This document shows, one piece after another, positions 37,458 to 48,573 of a stretch of 64,000 nucleotides of DNA (positions are counted from its first letter, which is position 1; every line of letters begins with the position of its first letter). The position numbers were made by a program, and so were the translations under genes. The stretch covers positions 13,883 through 77,882 of the forward strand of contig NZ_LWAH01000011.1 in NCBI RefSeq assembly GCF_001632285.1, in the 5' to 3' direction. A model generated the notes under the pieces. That model saw nothing but the letters and a program-made list of their open reading frames with translations. It made no database searches and was not told the DNA's origin. Origin of the DNA: Moraxella catarrhalis (GTDB lineage Bacteria > Pseudomonadota > Gammaproteobacteria > Pseudomonadales > Moraxellaceae).

Positions 37458-40196
37458 TTATAGCTCTCGTTTCACTTCATGGATCTCAAAGACCTCAATC
37501 TTATCACCCACGGCAACCTCATAGCCCTTGACCGCAAGACCGCATTCCATACCTGCTTTTACCTCATTGACATCGTCTTTGTAGCGACGCAAAGATTGTA
37601 AATGGCCTGTAAAGATGACTTTGTCATCACGCAAGACTCGGATTGGCTTATTGCGATAAATAGTACCTTCTTGAACCATACAGCCTGCGGCTGCGCCAAA
37701 TTTACTTGAGCGGAAGACATCACGAACCTCAGCGATACCTAAAATCTGCTCACGATGCTCTGGTGCAAGCATGCCACTCATTGCTGCTTTGACATCATCA
37801 ATAAGACCGTAGATAACGCTATAATAACGAATATCTATGCCCGCTTCATCTGCCTTGCGTTTACCTGCATTATCAGCACGGACATTAAAGCCAAGCAATA
37901 CCGCTTCACTTGATTCTGCCAAGATGACATCAGATTCGGTAATCGCACCAACGCCTGAGCTGATCACACGCACTTTAACTTCATCAGTTGAAAGTTCGTC
38001 TAATGCATTTAATAACGCTTCTAGTGAACCACGGACATCTGTTTTTAAGATGATATTCAAAGTTGCAACTTCTGCCGATCCCATACTTTCAAATAAGGTA
38101 TCAAGTCGCATTTTATTTTGACGATCAAGCGTGCGTTCACGCTCCCGTGCTGCCCGAAAATCAGCAACTTCACGGGCTTTTTTCTCATCAGATACCACTA
38201 AAAATTCACTGCCTGCTGCGGGTGCTTCTGGTAGACCCAAAATCTCAACAGGAATTGATGGGCCTGCGGTTTTGATGCGTTGACCATTTTCATCAGTCAT
38301 GGCACGAACCTTACCATAGTATTCGCCTGCCAAAACCAAATCACCTTGATTTAATGTACCTCGCTTAACCAATAAGCTTGCCACAGCACCTCGTCCTTTA
38401 TCCAAGCGTGATTCAATCACCACACCTTGGGCAGCACCATCAATCGGTGCCTCAAGCTCCATCAGTTCTGCTTGGATACTAATAACCTCCAAAAGCTCAT
38501 CAATACCCATACCCGATTTGGCAGAGACTTTAACCATAGGAGTATCGCCACCCCACTCTTCTGGAATGACTTCTTTGACGGACAACTCATTAATCACACG
38601 ATCTGGATCGGCGGTATCTTTATCCATCTTGTTAATCGCAACAATGAGCGGTGTCCCTGCAGCACGAGCATGATCGATGGCCTCTTCGGTTTGTGGCATC
38701 ATGCCGTCATCAGCAGCAACCACAAGCACCACGATATCTGTTGCTTGAGCCCCTCGAGAACGCATGGCGGTAAAAGCAGCATGGCCTGGGGTATCTAAAA
38801 AGGTAATTAGACCACGATCTGTTGTTACATGATATGCACCGATATGCTGAGTAATACCGCCTGCTTCGCCGCTTGCAACTTTAGTAGTGCGGATTTTATC
38901 CAAAAGCGATGTCTTACCATGGTCAACATGACCCATGATGGTTACTACAGGTGGGCGTGTTTGGACATTACCTGATTTTTCATCAACAGCGACTTGTAAA
39001 TCATCTTCTAGCTGGGTATCGCTGATCGGTACAAAGTTATGGCCAAATTCTTCGATGACAAGTGCAGCGGTCATTTGATCGATACTGTCTGACTCACGCA
39101 CCATCTCACCCATCTTCATCAGTGATTTGATGACTTCACGCACCTTAACCGCCATTTTTTGTGCCAAATCGGATAAAACGATATTTTCACCAACCTCAAC
39201 ATTATGGACGATTTTTTCAACAGGCATTTCAAATTTATGTTTATTGGCTTGAGATGATTTTAAGCCCTTTGCACGGGTTTTCATTTCACGCTCTTCTTGC
39301 TGACCTTTGCGGCTTTTTTTACCGCCTTTGCCAGCAGTGCCTGTTGCACCTCGTTTAATTTCACGACGCTCTTTTTCAAATGATTCTTCAAGCGCAGCAC
39401 CCACCAAGCCATCAGCCAACGGTGCATCGTCTTTGGTACGAACAATAGCGGCAGTCGCACCGTCATCAGCATCGCTATAGCGAGACGCCATTTGTTTCAT
39501 CTGCTCAAGTGTGCGTTTTTGAGCTTCTTCGGCAGCTTTACGGCGTGTTTCTGCCTCCATCTGACGCAAACGCTCTTCTTCTGCTTCACGAGCTTCACGC
39601 GCTTTTTTGTCAGTTGCCGATTCTTTTTTGATGGGTTTGGCAGGTTTTTTCTTATCGGTTTTTTCTGCTTTATCAGCAGGCTTGGCGTCTTCTGGATTTT
39701 TTATCTTTTTGACGACAACCGTCGCATTAACCTCATGATTTTTTACAGGCTCACTGCTTGCACGCATCGCAGCCAAGGTTGCCGCTTGACGCTCGGCTGC
39801 TTCTTTTTTGCTGCGTTCGGCAGCTTGTTTTTCTTCGGCAGCTTTTAGGCGTGCTTCTTCGGCAGCCTTAGCTTGGGCTGCGATTTTCGCTTCAATCTTA
39901 GCTGGATCTGGTTTGTCATAGACGACTTTTTTGGTACGCACGACATTGACCGTTTTTGCCTTACCTGATGTGCCTGTCACTTGAGCGGTTGAGGTAGTTT
40001 TGGATTTTAAACTGATGCGAGATTTGGGTTTTTCACCATGGCTTTGCTTTAAAAAAGCCACCAGTTTATCTTGCTCGCTATCGGTAACAAGATCATTTTC
40101 GCCACGACTTGGTAGACCAGCATCGGCAAGTTGTTTTAGGATGGTTTCGGTTGTTGTTTTTGAAGTTTGTGCAAGTTGTTTAACTGTTTTTGCCAT
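37458..40196 (-). CDS. infB: translation initiation factor IF-2
   Basis: The 912-residue GTPase has a short N-terminal IF2N helix domain, a long charged Lys/Glu/Ala linker (about 90-320) and the IF2 GTPase with [18 protein letters not shown] and NKMD. The C-terminal domains bind initiator tRNA ([16 protein letters not shown]). It delivers fMet-tRNA to the 30S subunit. It follows nusA by about 155 bases in the rimP-nusA-infB operon. The repetitive linker DNA creates long false frames on the opposite strand. Confidence 0.98.
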   Translation of the reverse strand: MAKTVKQLAQTSKTTTETILKQLADAGLPSRGENDLVTDSEQDKLVAFLKQSHGEKPKSRISLKSKTTSTAQVTGTSGKAKTVNVVRTKKVVYDKPDPAKIEAKIAAQAKAAEEARLKAAEEKQAAERSKKEAAERQAATLAAMRASSEPVKNHEVNATVVVKKIKNPEDAKPADKAEKTDKKKPAKPIKKESATDKKAREAREAEEERLRQMEAETRRKAAEEAQKRTLEQMKQMASRYSDADDGATAAIVRTKDDAPLADGLVGAALEESFEKERREIKRGATGTAGKGGKKSRKGQQEEREMKTRAKGLKSSQANKHKFEMPVEKIVHNVEVGENIVLSDLAQKMAVKVREVIKSLMKMGEMVRESDSIDQMTAALVIEEFGHNFVPISDTQLEDDLQVAVDEKSGNVQTRPPVVTIMGHVDHGKTSLLDKIRTTKVASGEAGGITQHIGAYHVTTDRGLITFLDTPGHAAFTAMRSRGAQATDIVVLVVAADDGMMPQTEEAIDHARAAGTPLIVAINKMDKDTADPDRVINELSVKEVIPEEWGGDTPMVKVSAKSGMGIDELLEVISIQAELMELEAPIDGAAQGVVIESRLDKGRGAVASLLVKRGTLNQGDLVLAGEYYGKVRAMTDENGQRIKTAGPSIPVEILGLPEAPAAGSEFLVVSDEKKAREVADFRAARERERTLDRQNKMRLDTLFESMGSAEVATLNIILKTDVRGSLEALLNALDELSTDEVKVRVISSGVGAITESDVILAESSEAVLLGFNVRADNAGKRKADEAGIDIRYYSVIYGLIDDVKAAMSGMLAPEHREQILGIAEVRDVFRSSKFGAAAGCMVQEGTIYRNKPIRVLRDDKVIFTGHLQSLRRYKDDVNEVKAGMECGLAVKGYEVAVGDKIEVFEIHEVKREL

Positions 40197-40351
40197 TCAT
40201 ATCACCTAATTGTTTTGGTTTGGCAAGTGGGCTTGGCACAACTGCCAAACACTGCCCACTTATGTATTGTCTGCCAAACCTTTAGGCTTGGCAAAGTTAT
40301 TTTAATGGCTGTACGCTCATTGCTGTACGCCTACGACCGCTACACTCATGA

Positions 40352-41833
40352 TTATTCGAACCATGATTGGCGTGCTGCCATAATGAATTTTCCAGCACTT
40401 TGGCTGTTCAAGCCCTCGATATCTTCGATATCAAAAATGGCTTGCTCTGCCAAATCATCCAGCGTAATGATATCACGCTCGGCCAATTTGTAAGCGATTG
40501 CTGGCGTCATGTCTTCTAAAGCCAAAAGCTCGGCACTTGGCTCTTTGATATTTTGCTGCTTGGCAATTTCATCACTGATGATGACTTCTTTGGCACGCTC
40601 TTGGATGGCAGTAATGGTTTCATCATCTAAGCCATCAATTTCATAGAATTCCTCTACTGGTGCATACGCCACAGTTTCAATATCGGCAAAACCCACTTCC
40701 GCCAACACTTCAGCCAAATCACGATCAAGCTCCAAGCGTTCATAAAATAGGTCAATCACTGCTTGATTTTCAGAAGCTTGGCGCTCGCTGTATTCAGACT
40801 CCAAAATCATGTTCAGCTTGTAGCCAGTTAATTCAGAAGCCAAGCGAACATTTTGACCTTGAGATCCAATGGCACGGGCTAATTGATCATTCGTTGCAAA
40901 AATCACTTCAGCAGTTTTAGCATCTTCATCAAGCACAAGACCAATGACATCAGCAGGCTCAAGCGCACTGATGATATATTGTGCCGGATCTTCATTCCAA
41001 ACAATCACATCAATGCGTTCACCATCTAGCTCCTGTTGTACAGCTTGAATACGCGTACCACGCATACCAATACACGCACCCACAGGATCAATACGGTGAT
41101 CATTGGTTTTTACCGAAATTTTAGCGCGTAAACCAGGTAAGCGAGCCACATCACGAATCTCAATAATCTGCTCACTAATCTCTGGCACTTCTTTATTCAT
41201 CAAAGCAATCAGCATCTCATTGCTGGTCCGTGACAACATCAGCTGTGGGCTACGACCATCACGATTGACCTGAGATAAGATGGCAGAAACTCGGCTTTTG
41301 ACACGCAATGTCTCACGCGGCAATGTCTGATCTTTTGCCAAATAACCTTCACCGCCTTCACCCAAATCCACAATATAAGCATCACGGCTTTGTTTTTTAA
41401 TTTCACCACTGATTAAATCACCAATGCGTGACTCAAACGCATCGGCAACCAACGCTCTTTCAGCTTCACGGATTTTTTGAATGATTACTTGTTTGGCTTG
41501 CGTGGCAGCGATACGACCAAATTCAATCGACTCAATTTGTTCTTCTTTGACATCACCAATCTGCCATTCGTTTTCGTCCAAATCACTGATCGCAAGCTGA
41601 CACGCTGGCATCTCATGATCTTCATCAGCAACCACTGTCCAATAACGAAATGTATCATAATTGCCCGTTTTGCGATCAATATGTACACGGATGGCAACTT
41701 CAGGCTGCTCAGTATAGACTTTTTTCTTGGTTGAGACGACAAGCGCTTGCTCAATCGCCTCAAAAATATCTTCAGGATTTAGTCCTTTTTCGTTACTGAC
41801 GGTCTCAACCACAGTCAAAATTTCACGACTCAT
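40352..41833 (-). CDS. nusA: transcription termination/antitermination factor NusA
   Basis: The 493-residue RNA-polymerase factor has an N-terminal polymerase-binding domain, an S1 domain (LISGEIKKQSRDAYIVDLGEGGEGYL), two KH domains (VGACIGMRGTRIQAVQQEL; AIGSQGQNVRLASELTG) and C-terminal acidic repeats (about 365-490) as in E. coli NusA. AAGGAT precedes the ATG. It is the second gene of rimP-nusA-infB. Confidence 0.98.
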   Translation of the reverse strand: MSREILTVVETVSNEKGLNPEDIFEAIEQALVVSTKKKVYTEQPEVAIRVHIDRKTGNYDTFRYWTVVADEDHEMPACQLAISDLDENEWQIGDVKEEQIESIEFGRIAATQAKQVIIQKIREAERALVADAFESRIGDLISGEIKKQSRDAYIVDLGEGGEGYLAKDQTLPRETLRVKSRVSAILSQVNRDGRSPQLMLSRTSNEMLIALMNKEVPEISEQIIEIRDVARLPGLRAKISVKTNDHRIDPVGACIGMRGTRIQAVQQELDGERIDVIVWNEDPAQYIISALEPADVIGLVLDEDAKTAEVIFATNDQLARAIGSQGQNVRLASELTGYKLNMILESEYSERQASENQAVIDLFYERLELDRDLAEVLAEVGFADIETVAYAPVEEFYEIDGLDDETITAIQERAKEVIISDEIAKQQNIKEPSAELLALEDMTPAIAYKLAERDIITLDDLAEQAIFDIEDIEGLNSQSAGKFIMAARQSWFE

Positions 41834-41932
41834 CTGTAGATCCTTTGGGTTAATTGATATTGATTAATTTTTATGCAATGATTGCATCACTTCACCATGC
41901 AATCTCATATGACAGGCATTAGACCAAATAAA

Positions 41933-42430
41933 TCAGTCTTCGTACACCAAATGTGCTTTATCCACGCTATCAAATGCAATATTAAATTCAAGCTTATCTT
42001 CGGTGATCACTGTCATGCTATCCTCGCCCACGCAGGTCAAGCGACCCACTACTTTGCGGCGTTTCGTATCACCGCTACCAATGGCATGGATTAATCGCAA
42101 ATTGATCGTCTCACCCACATATGCCGCTACCTGCTCACGCGTAAATAAAGGACGATCAAAACCCGGACTTGACACCTCTAGGACATATTCGCCCGCAATT
42201 GGATCGTGAACATCTAATACACCAGAAACCTGATGATTAACCGCTGAACAATCCTCAATGGTCACATGCTCGCCTGCCGCTCGATTTTCGGGCAGTGATT
42301 CAATATAAATACGCAGTAATGATTTGCGACCTTGGGGCATAAACTCAATGCCCCACAAATCAACACCGCAGGCAGCTACCGCAGGGGCAATCAATTCGGT
42401 CAGCTCAGCAATTTTGCTTGATGGTTTCAT
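41933..42430 (-). CDS. rimP: ribosome maturation factor RimP
   Basis: The 165-residue protein has the RimP motifs VDLWGIEFMPQGRKSLLRIYI, DCSAVNHQVSGVLDVHDPI and YVLEVSSPGFDRPLFT, with an SH3-like C-terminal domain. It helps 30S assembly. It is the first protein gene after tRNA-fMet, as in the E. coli metY-rimP-nusA-infB operon. Confidence 0.96.
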   Translation of the reverse strand: MKPSSKIAELTELIAPAVAACGVDLWGIEFMPQGRKSLLRIYIESLPENRAAGEHVTIEDCSAVNHQVSGVLDVHDPIAGEYVLEVSSPGFDRPLFTREQVAAYVGETINLRLIHAIGSGDTKRRKVVGRLTCVGEDSMTVITEDKLEFNIAFDSVDKAHLVYED

Positions 42431-42567
42431 GATTGAATGATAATTCCTAAAATAATATTTACAAAACGGCGGTACTTATCACAACAGTCTATAAAGCACT
42501 ATTATAACATCGTATAACCCATCATGAGTGATAAGCGTTATTTCAGTGATGAATTTGTTTTAGATAT

Positions 42568-42598
42568 AAAAAAACCCACATAACACAAGGTTGGTGGG
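42568..42598 (-). terminator. terminator/attenuator after tRNA-fMet
   Basis: On minus CCCAC and GTGGG enclose a 14-base loop and are followed by TTTTTTT. It lies between tRNA-fMet and rimP. Confidence 0.75.
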
Positions 42599-42681
42599 CA
42601 ATCATAATACCAGCCGACAGCTTAATTCAAGATATTAAGCTACCTAAGATTGTAATTTGGCAACGCTTAGGATTTTAAAAA

Positions 42682-42758
<77 letters not shown>

Positions 42759-42931
42759 TCAATTTAGAATGTCTATTATATAGACTATTTTTTTAATGTC
42801 AAGCAATTTTTAAAAATTTTTAGCTAAGCAATCTGGCTGCCAGTCAAGTCTATGAGTGATTCATATCTATCGGCAGTGATTGATGCCTAATTCAAGCAAA
42901 AAATCCCTAAAGATAAGCCAGAAATTGAATT

Positions 42932-43016
42932 TGGTGCGATCGGAGGGACTTGAACCCTCACGCCGTGAAGCACTACCCCCTCAAGATAGCGTGTCTACCA
43001 ATTCCACCACGATCGC
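42932..43016 (-). tRNA. tRNA-Leu (anticodon GAG)
   Basis: The 85-base class II tRNA has acceptor stem GCGATCG/CGATCGC, anticodon loop TTGAGGG (GAG), a variable arm (TGCTTCACGGCGT) and an encoded CCA. It lies between secG and tRNA-fMet, like leuU of E. coli. Confidence 0.96.
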
Positions 43017-43067
43017 AAAATATCGGAGTATTCTACCCAAAAAATCTGTCAAGTGCAAGCAAAATCA

Positions 43068-43370
43068 TTACTTAATTGGCGGGGTATTCGGTGTCTCGCT
43101 GACAACGGCTGGCACATCCAAGCGTAACTGATCTTCGGCTTGTTTTTGGGCGAAGTGAGCCAGTGCAAGGCTTGTTGCAAAAAAGATTGTCGCAAGCACT
43201 GCGGTTGTGCGTGTTAGAAAGTTTGCCGACCCTGCCGCACCAAAAACTGTACCTGCTGCACCTGAGCCAAAAGATGCGCCTGCATCGGCACCTTTACCAT
43301 GTTGAATCAAAATAAAACCCACCATGACAATGGCAATAATAATATGAATGGCTAAAAGAATTGTAAGCAT
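43068..43370 (-). CDS. secG: protein-export membrane protein SecG
   Basis: The 100-residue protein has two helices (IHIIIAIVMVGFILIQHGKG and FLTRTTAVLATIFFATSLALA) joined by the SecG loop KGADAGASFGSGAAGTVFG. It is part of the SecYEG translocon. It lies 38 bases after tpiA and just before tRNA-Leu. Confidence 0.95.
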   Translation of the reverse strand: MLTILLAIHIIIAIVMVGFILIQHGKGADAGASFGSGAAGTVFGAAGSANFLTRTTAVLATIFFATSLALAHFAQKQAEDQLRLDVPAVVSETPNTPPIK

Positions 43371-43408
43371 AAATTTCCCAATCGTATGGTATACAAAAAT
43401 AAAATAAG

Positions 43409-44161
43409 CTACGATGCTGACTCAAATGCAGCAATAATCTGTGCAAAGGTATCCAATTTTAAAGAAGCACCTCCGACCAATGCCCCATCAACACCTTCAG
43501 CTTGAGCAAATTCAGCAGCATTTTGCTCATTCACCGAGCCACCATAAAGCACACTGACGCCTTCAAAGTGATACGATGCTAAGACTGACTTAATATGCGC
43601 ATGGGTTGCGATGACTTCTTGAGTGCTGGGTGTCAGACCTGTGCCAATCGCCCAAATAGGTTCATAAGCAATGATAAGCTTGCCCCGTGGCACACGAAAG
43701 GTTTGTAATACCGATAACTGATCATCAAGTACTGATAAGGTCTGATTGTCTTGATATTGCTCTTTGGTCTCACCAATACAAAACACAACGCTCAAATCTG
43801 CAGCAAATGCGTGCTTCATTTTCTCAACCAATAAGCTGTGATCTTCACGATAATAGTTGCGACGCTCAGAATGCCCAATAATGACAAAGCCTACGCCCAA
43901 ATCACTCAGCTGCTCAGCAGACACATCACCCGTATACGCCCCCGTACTTTGGGTATATGCACAAATATCTTGAGCACCCACCCAAATCGGTGTACCTGCC
44001 AATACACCTGCCACAGTCGATACATGGGTAAAACTTGGTGTACAGCCAACCCTGACCGCATCACAGGCTATACCACTCAAGCCCTGTGCCAGCTCATGTG
44101 CCGCCGACTTGGTTGCTGGGTTTAATTTCCAATTGCCGATGACGCATCTTTGTACATTCAT
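43409..44161 (-). CDS. tpiA: triosephosphate isomerase
   Basis: The 250-residue TIM barrel has the substrate Lys in GNWKLNPA, catalytic His in VIIGHSERRNYY, catalytic Glu in LIIAYEPIWAIGTGLTPS and the phosphate loop VLYGGSVNEQNA. It interconverts dihydroxyacetone phosphate and glyceraldehyde phosphate. tpiA-secG is a pairing also seen in pseudomonads and relatives. Confidence 0.98.
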   Translation of the reverse strand: MNVQRCVIGNWKLNPATKSAAHELAQGLSGIACDAVRVGCTPSFTHVSTVAGVLAGTPIWVGAQDICAYTQSTGAYTGDVSAEQLSDLGVGFVIIGHSERRNYYREDHSLLVEKMKHAFAADLSVVFCIGETKEQYQDNQTLSVLDDQLSVLQTFRVPRGKLIIAYEPIWAIGTGLTPSTQEVIATHAHIKSVLASYHFEGVSVLYGGSVNEQNAAEFAQAEGVDGALVGGASLKLDTFAQIIAAFESAS

Positions 44162-44354
44162 AGTCGTTATCCCTATAAAGCTTTAAAGTTCAGACAGTCG
44201 ATGAGCAAATACACCCAAACGAACTCGCTATTATAGCCCAACTTGGTCAATCTCCCTAAAAGTTTTTAAAATTTTATCAACCAATCTGCCATTAAACTCA
44301 CCTTAACGCACTTACCAAAAGGACACAAGGCTCATCGGTGAATTGGTGGCAAAT

Positions 44355-45452
44355 TTAGCGTAATTTTAAGGTCATCAGTCCAAGCACCACCAAAATAATA
44401 CACACAATATAAAAACGCGCGACTACTTTGGTTTCTTTGAGTCCAAGCTCTTCAAAATGATGATGTAAAGGTGCCATCAAAAAAATGCGTTGTTTACGCA
44501 GACGATAAGAACCAACCTGTAAAATCACCGATACCGCTTCAGCCACAAAGATACCGCCCATGATCGCAAACGCCAACTCTTGGCGAGTCATCACAGCAAT
44601 GGTACCAAGCATACCCCCAAGACTCAATGCACCCACATCGCCCATAAATACATCGGCGGGTGCTGCATTATACCAAAGAAAGCCCAAGCCTGCGCCAATC
44701 ATGGCAGCACAGACGATGGTAACCTCAGCATTATAAGCAATATAAGGCACATGCATATAATCAGCAAAATGTGGCGAGCCAGAAATATAAGCAAAAACGC
44801 CCAAGCCTGCTGCGACCAAAACTACGGGTAAAATCACCAATCCATCCAAACCATCTGTCAGATTCACCGCATTAGATGAGCCTGCCAACACAAAATAAGT
44901 CGCAATAATAAATCCCAAACCCAATGGGATCGCTGAAAACGGAATCACAATGTCTTTAAACAGTGGGATTAGCATGTCTTGCATGGCGATCATGGTATTG
45001 GTATCTTGCTGTGTGGCGATGTAATACATCGAACAGCCAGCAAATAGCGAGCCGACCGATAGCCAAAAATATTTTTTGCGAGCAATCAGTCCTTGGGGGT
45101 TTTTGTGCTTGATTTTTAGCCAATCATCTGCCCAGCCAACTGCACCAAAAATGACCATGACCACCATTAAAATCCAAACATAAGGATTGCCTAAATCCGC
45201 CCATGCCAAGGTAGCAATACCAATCGCCACCAAAATCAGCACCCCGCCCATCGTAGGCGTGCCTTGTTTGGCAAGGTGAGTTTTTGGTCCATCATCACGC
45301 ACGGCTTGACCGTATTTTAAGGTACGCAGATAATGAATCACAGGCTTACCACCAATGATAACAATAAGCAGCGATGTAATCACCGCAAGCAGTGCCCGCA
45401 AAGTCAATGAACCGATGGCAATGTCTGTTTGCTGTAATAGCCAATACAACAT
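44355..45452 (-). CDS. mraY: phospho-N-acetylmuramoyl-pentapeptide transferase
   Basis: The 365-residue membrane protein has about ten helices and the MraY motifs [28 protein letters not shown] (with the catalytic Asp cluster), [12 protein letters not shown] and [21 protein letters not shown]. It makes lipid I. It ends the dcw run rsmH-ftsL-ftsI-murE-murF-mraY; murD, ftsW and murG do not follow. Confidence 0.97.
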   Translation of the reverse strand: MLYWLLQQTDIAIGSLTLRALLAVITSLLIVIIGGKPVIHYLRTLKYGQAVRDDGPKTHLAKQGTPTMGGVLILVAIGIATLAWADLGNPYVWILMVVMVIFGAVGWADDWLKIKHKNPQGLIARKKYFWLSVGSLFAGCSMYYIATQQDTNTMIAMQDMLIPLFKDIVIPFSAIPLGLGFIIATYFVLAGSSNAVNLTDGLDGLVILPVVLVAAGLGVFAYISGSPHFADYMHVPYIAYNAEVTIVCAAMIGAGLGFLWYNAAPADVFMGDVGALSLGGMLGTIAVMTRQELAFAIMGGIFVAEAVSVILQVGSYRLRKQRIFLMAPLHHHFEELGLKETKVVARFYIVCIILVVLGLMTLKLR

Positions 45453-45469
45453 GAAGCATCCTTAATTTG

Positions 45470-46954
45470 TTAATGGTTACAAGCGGTCAAATCAGCAATC
45501 AGGCTCTCCATTGCCATGCCACGAGACCCTTTAAATAACACGGTGGCGGAACCATGTGATAATAATTGACGCAAATCCTTTAAAAGACTTGGCTTATCTG
45601 TATAATGTCTGGCAATGGATTTTTGTTCATTGATTGCAGCGGCAGTGTGTGCCATGTGATTGCCCAAAGTCAATACATGATCAATCTCAAGTAAAGCCAA
45701 CTGATGCCCCAGTTTGGTATGCTCATCATCTGCCGCATCTCCTAACTCAAAGATATCACCAAGCACCAATATCTTAGTGTCTAATTCAGCTTCAAGCACT
45801 TTTGCTGCAGCGAGCATGGAAGTTGGGTTGGCATTATAAGTATCATCAATAATGTGATATCCATCCATTGACAGACGCATCAAACGACCCTTAGGTGGCG
45901 TCGCACGCAGAAGCCCTTTGGCGATTTGTTCAAGTGGTACGCCCAGTGCAAAAGTCGCCGAAGCTGCCGCCAACGCATTCGCCACATTATGCTCACCAAT
46001 GAACGGTAGATGAACAGGCAAGCTGTCAATTTGATCAATATCAATATTGGTATTTAGAGTAAATGTGCTGTGCGTGGCAAAAGTTTCGATATCATCAGCA
46101 AATAAATCCCCCATCATCAGCACCGAGCTGATACCTTCGGCTTTAAGCATAGCTTGATCCGTCGCTTCAAGCCCCGCTTGCTCAATCGGCACGGCACGCT
46201 CACCAAACGATAAATGCAGCTTTGTAAATTGAGACGCTTGCTTTAAAAGCTCTGGATAAAAGTCATCTGAAAACGGTAAAATTGCCACGCCCTGACTGGT
46301 CAGTGCCGAATAAATCTCTGATTTGGCACACGCAATATTAGCCCGACCACCAAACTCACCCAAATGCGCTGTACCGATATTTAGTATCAACGCCACATCA
46401 GGACGCACCATTGACGCTGTATAAGCAATCTCACCCAAATGATTTGCCCCAAGCTCTATCACCAAAAAACGATGCTCATCAGTCAGCTCAAGCAACATCA
46501 TCGGCACGCCAAGATCATTATTTAAATTGCCACGCGTGATGAGCGTCGGTGCAATTTGACTTAAAATAGCACCAATCATCTCTTTGGTCGTCGTCTTGCC
46601 ACTAGAACCAGTCAAGGCAATGACCGTCAAATCAGGGTGAGCGTCTCGCCGAAACTTACCCAAATTCCCCAAAACAAGCTTAGTATCTGCCACCAAAAGC
46701 TGTGGCATATCGCAATCAACAACACGCTCAACAATCGCCGCAGATGCACCTTGCTGATACGCATTTTGGATAAAATCATGCGCATCAAATCGCTCACCTT
46801 TGATTGCCAAAAAAACATCGCCTGCTTGGATTTGGCGTGTATCAGTCACAATACGACGAGCGTCAATCTCAGCCTTATCACTGTGATGCCACTGCCCCTG
46901 TGTGGCTTGTTTTAGGTTATCTTGGTTCCAAAAATATGCACTTGAATTTGTCAT
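45470..46954 (-). CDS. murF: UDP-MurNAc-tripeptide--D-Ala-D-Ala ligase
   Basis: The 494-residue Mur ligase has the ATP loop TGSSGKTTTKEM at about residue 115, the middle-domain EHRFLVIELGANHLGEI and the ADP-site segment DDTYNANPTSMLAAA. It adds D-Ala-D-Ala to the peptidoglycan precursor. It starts 21 bases after murE and ends 17 bases before mraY. Confidence 0.96.
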   Translation of the reverse strand: MTNSSAYFWNQDNLKQATQGQWHHSDKAEIDARRIVTDTRQIQAGDVFLAIKGERFDAHDFIQNAYQQGASAAIVERVVDCDMPQLLVADTKLVLGNLGKFRRDAHPDLTVIALTGSSGKTTTKEMIGAILSQIAPTLITRGNLNNDLGVPMMLLELTDEHRFLVIELGANHLGEIAYTASMVRPDVALILNIGTAHLGEFGGRANIACAKSEIYSALTSQGVAILPFSDDFYPELLKQASQFTKLHLSFGERAVPIEQAGLEATDQAMLKAEGISSVLMMGDLFADDIETFATHSTFTLNTNIDIDQIDSLPVHLPFIGEHNVANALAAASATFALGVPLEQIAKGLLRATPPKGRLMRLSMDGYHIIDDTYNANPTSMLAAAKVLEAELDTKILVLGDIFELGDAADDEHTKLGHQLALLEIDHVLTLGNHMAHTAAAINEQKSIARHYTDKPSLLKDLRQLLSHGSATVLFKGSRGMAMESLIADLTACNH

Positions 46955-46975
46955 GCGATTGCCTTTTATTACTTT

Positions 46976-48541
46976 TTATTTTTGATATTTTTGTAAAAAC
47001 TCACCCAATACTGCCAAATCATCAAAATCATAACGCACGCCTTGGATTTCTTGATAAGTTTCATGCCCCTTACCTGCAATCACAACGATATCAGTTTTGC
47101 CTGCGGTTTTAACCGCCAATTCGATGGCATTTTTTCGATCAGGCTCGATGATGATTTTATAATGATCCTCACAAGACAGCCCTTTTTGCATATCTGCTAA
47201 GATGGCAGATGGCGATTCAGAACGCGGATTATCAGCAGTCAAAATCACTTGATCTGCATACGCCAAACCTGCTTGGGTCATCTGCGGGCGTTTACCTCGA
47301 TCACGATCACCACCGCACCCAAAGACGGCAATTAGCCGGCCTGTACAGTGGCGACGCAGGCTTGATAAGACCTGCTTAAGTGCGTCGGGCGTGTGTGCAT
47401 AATCAATAATAAAAGCACCCGTCTGAGATGACGCACGCTGCATACGCCCTCTTGCACCTTGTAATTGAGTAATCAAATTTGGCAAATCTGCTGCCCTTGC
47501 AGGGTTTAAAGCCGTAAATGCCGCCATACTGGCAAGCAAATTATCCACATTAAACAACCCAAGCAAAGGACTTATCGCCGTCATCTCACCTTGAGATGTT
47601 TGTACCTCAATCTCAACACAATCAAGGCTTGGGCGTACTGCTTTGGCATAAAAATCAGCGTTTGGCTTTTGTTGGCTATATCCAATTATCTGAAAATCTG
47701 CCGCCTCATAATCAAACAAAGCAGGCTCATCATCTAAATTCACCACACCAAATCTTAGTGTTGGGAACAATGATTGATCAAAAAGCTTGGCTTTGGCATC
47801 ACGATAAGACGCCATATCAGCATGATAATCCAAATGATCTCGGGATAAATTGGTATAGATAGCACCGATAATTGGTACGCCTTGTAAGCGATACTGATCA
47901 AGCCCATGCGAGCTTGCCTCAAGTGCAATCATTTGTACGCCTTCTTGTGCCATTTGATGGATAAATGTATGTGTCAATAACACATCGCCTGTGGTGTTGG
48001 CGGACTGGATCAGCTGACCCAATCGTCCATTACCTGCCGTCCCCATCACAGCAGAGCTGATGCCAGACGCTTGACAAAGCTGTGCGATCAGCTGACTGAC
48101 TGTGGTTTTGCCATTCGTACCTGTTACCGCAATAATCTTGGGCAATGCCACGGCATGATGTAGCTGAAGGCGAGCAGCAATCAAATCACCCAAATAGGTG
48201 CGAATATTTGGCACGCTAACGATAGGAATTTGTATGCCATCTAAATCCAGTCCCACCAAATCAAACTCACTGATGACAAATGCCGCACTGTCTTTGACCG
48301 ACATAAGATAACGATTGGCATTATTTAGGTTTGTCTGAGCATCTTGACGACTACTTTTTAACAGTACAAAACCATCATCTGTACCAATCTTACGACTATC
48401 CAAACAAAATTGGTCAAATTGACACGCCAAAATCGGTGCAAACACAGACTCAAGTGTCATCAAACCAAGTTCTGCCGCCACAGTATGGGGGGTGGCCACC
48501 GCTTTTTGGATCACTTCACGAAAACTTATTGGCATCATCAT
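46976..48541 (-). CDS. murE: UDP-MurNAc-L-Ala-D-Glu--meso-diaminopimelate ligase
   Basis: The 521-residue ligase has the ATP loop VTGTNGKTTVSQL, EASSHGLDQYRL, the Lys-containing YRDAKAKLF and the diaminopimelate-type recognition segment TADNPRSESP (DNPR). A meso-DAP peptidoglycan is therefore expected. Three Met codons open the frame; the first is used here. Confidence 0.96.
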   Translation of the reverse strand: MMMPISFREVIQKAVATPHTVAAELGLMTLESVFAPILACQFDQFCLDSRKIGTDDGFVLLKSSRQDAQTNLNNANRYLMSVKDSAAFVISEFDLVGLDLDGIQIPIVSVPNIRTYLGDLIAARLQLHHAVALPKIIAVTGTNGKTTVSQLIAQLCQASGISSAVMGTAGNGRLGQLIQSANTTGDVLLTHTFIHQMAQEGVQMIALEASSHGLDQYRLQGVPIIGAIYTNLSRDHLDYHADMASYRDAKAKLFDQSLFPTLRFGVVNLDDEPALFDYEAADFQIIGYSQQKPNADFYAKAVRPSLDCVEIEVQTSQGEMTAISPLLGLFNVDNLLASMAAFTALNPARAADLPNLITQLQGARGRMQRASSQTGAFIIDYAHTPDALKQVLSSLRRHCTGRLIAVFGCGGDRDRGKRPQMTQAGLAYADQVILTADNPRSESPSAILADMQKGLSCEDHYKIIIEPDRKNAIELAVKTAGKTDIVVIAGKGHETYQEIQGVRYDFDDLAVLGEFLQKYQK

Positions 48542-48573
48542 ACATCCTTAATCAGCTAAATTCATCGGTCAGT

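Noticed and set aside
39492..39848. 119-codon open frame opposite infB
   Set aside because: It is a Phe/Cys-rich shadow of the Lys/Glu/Ala-rich linker of IF-2.
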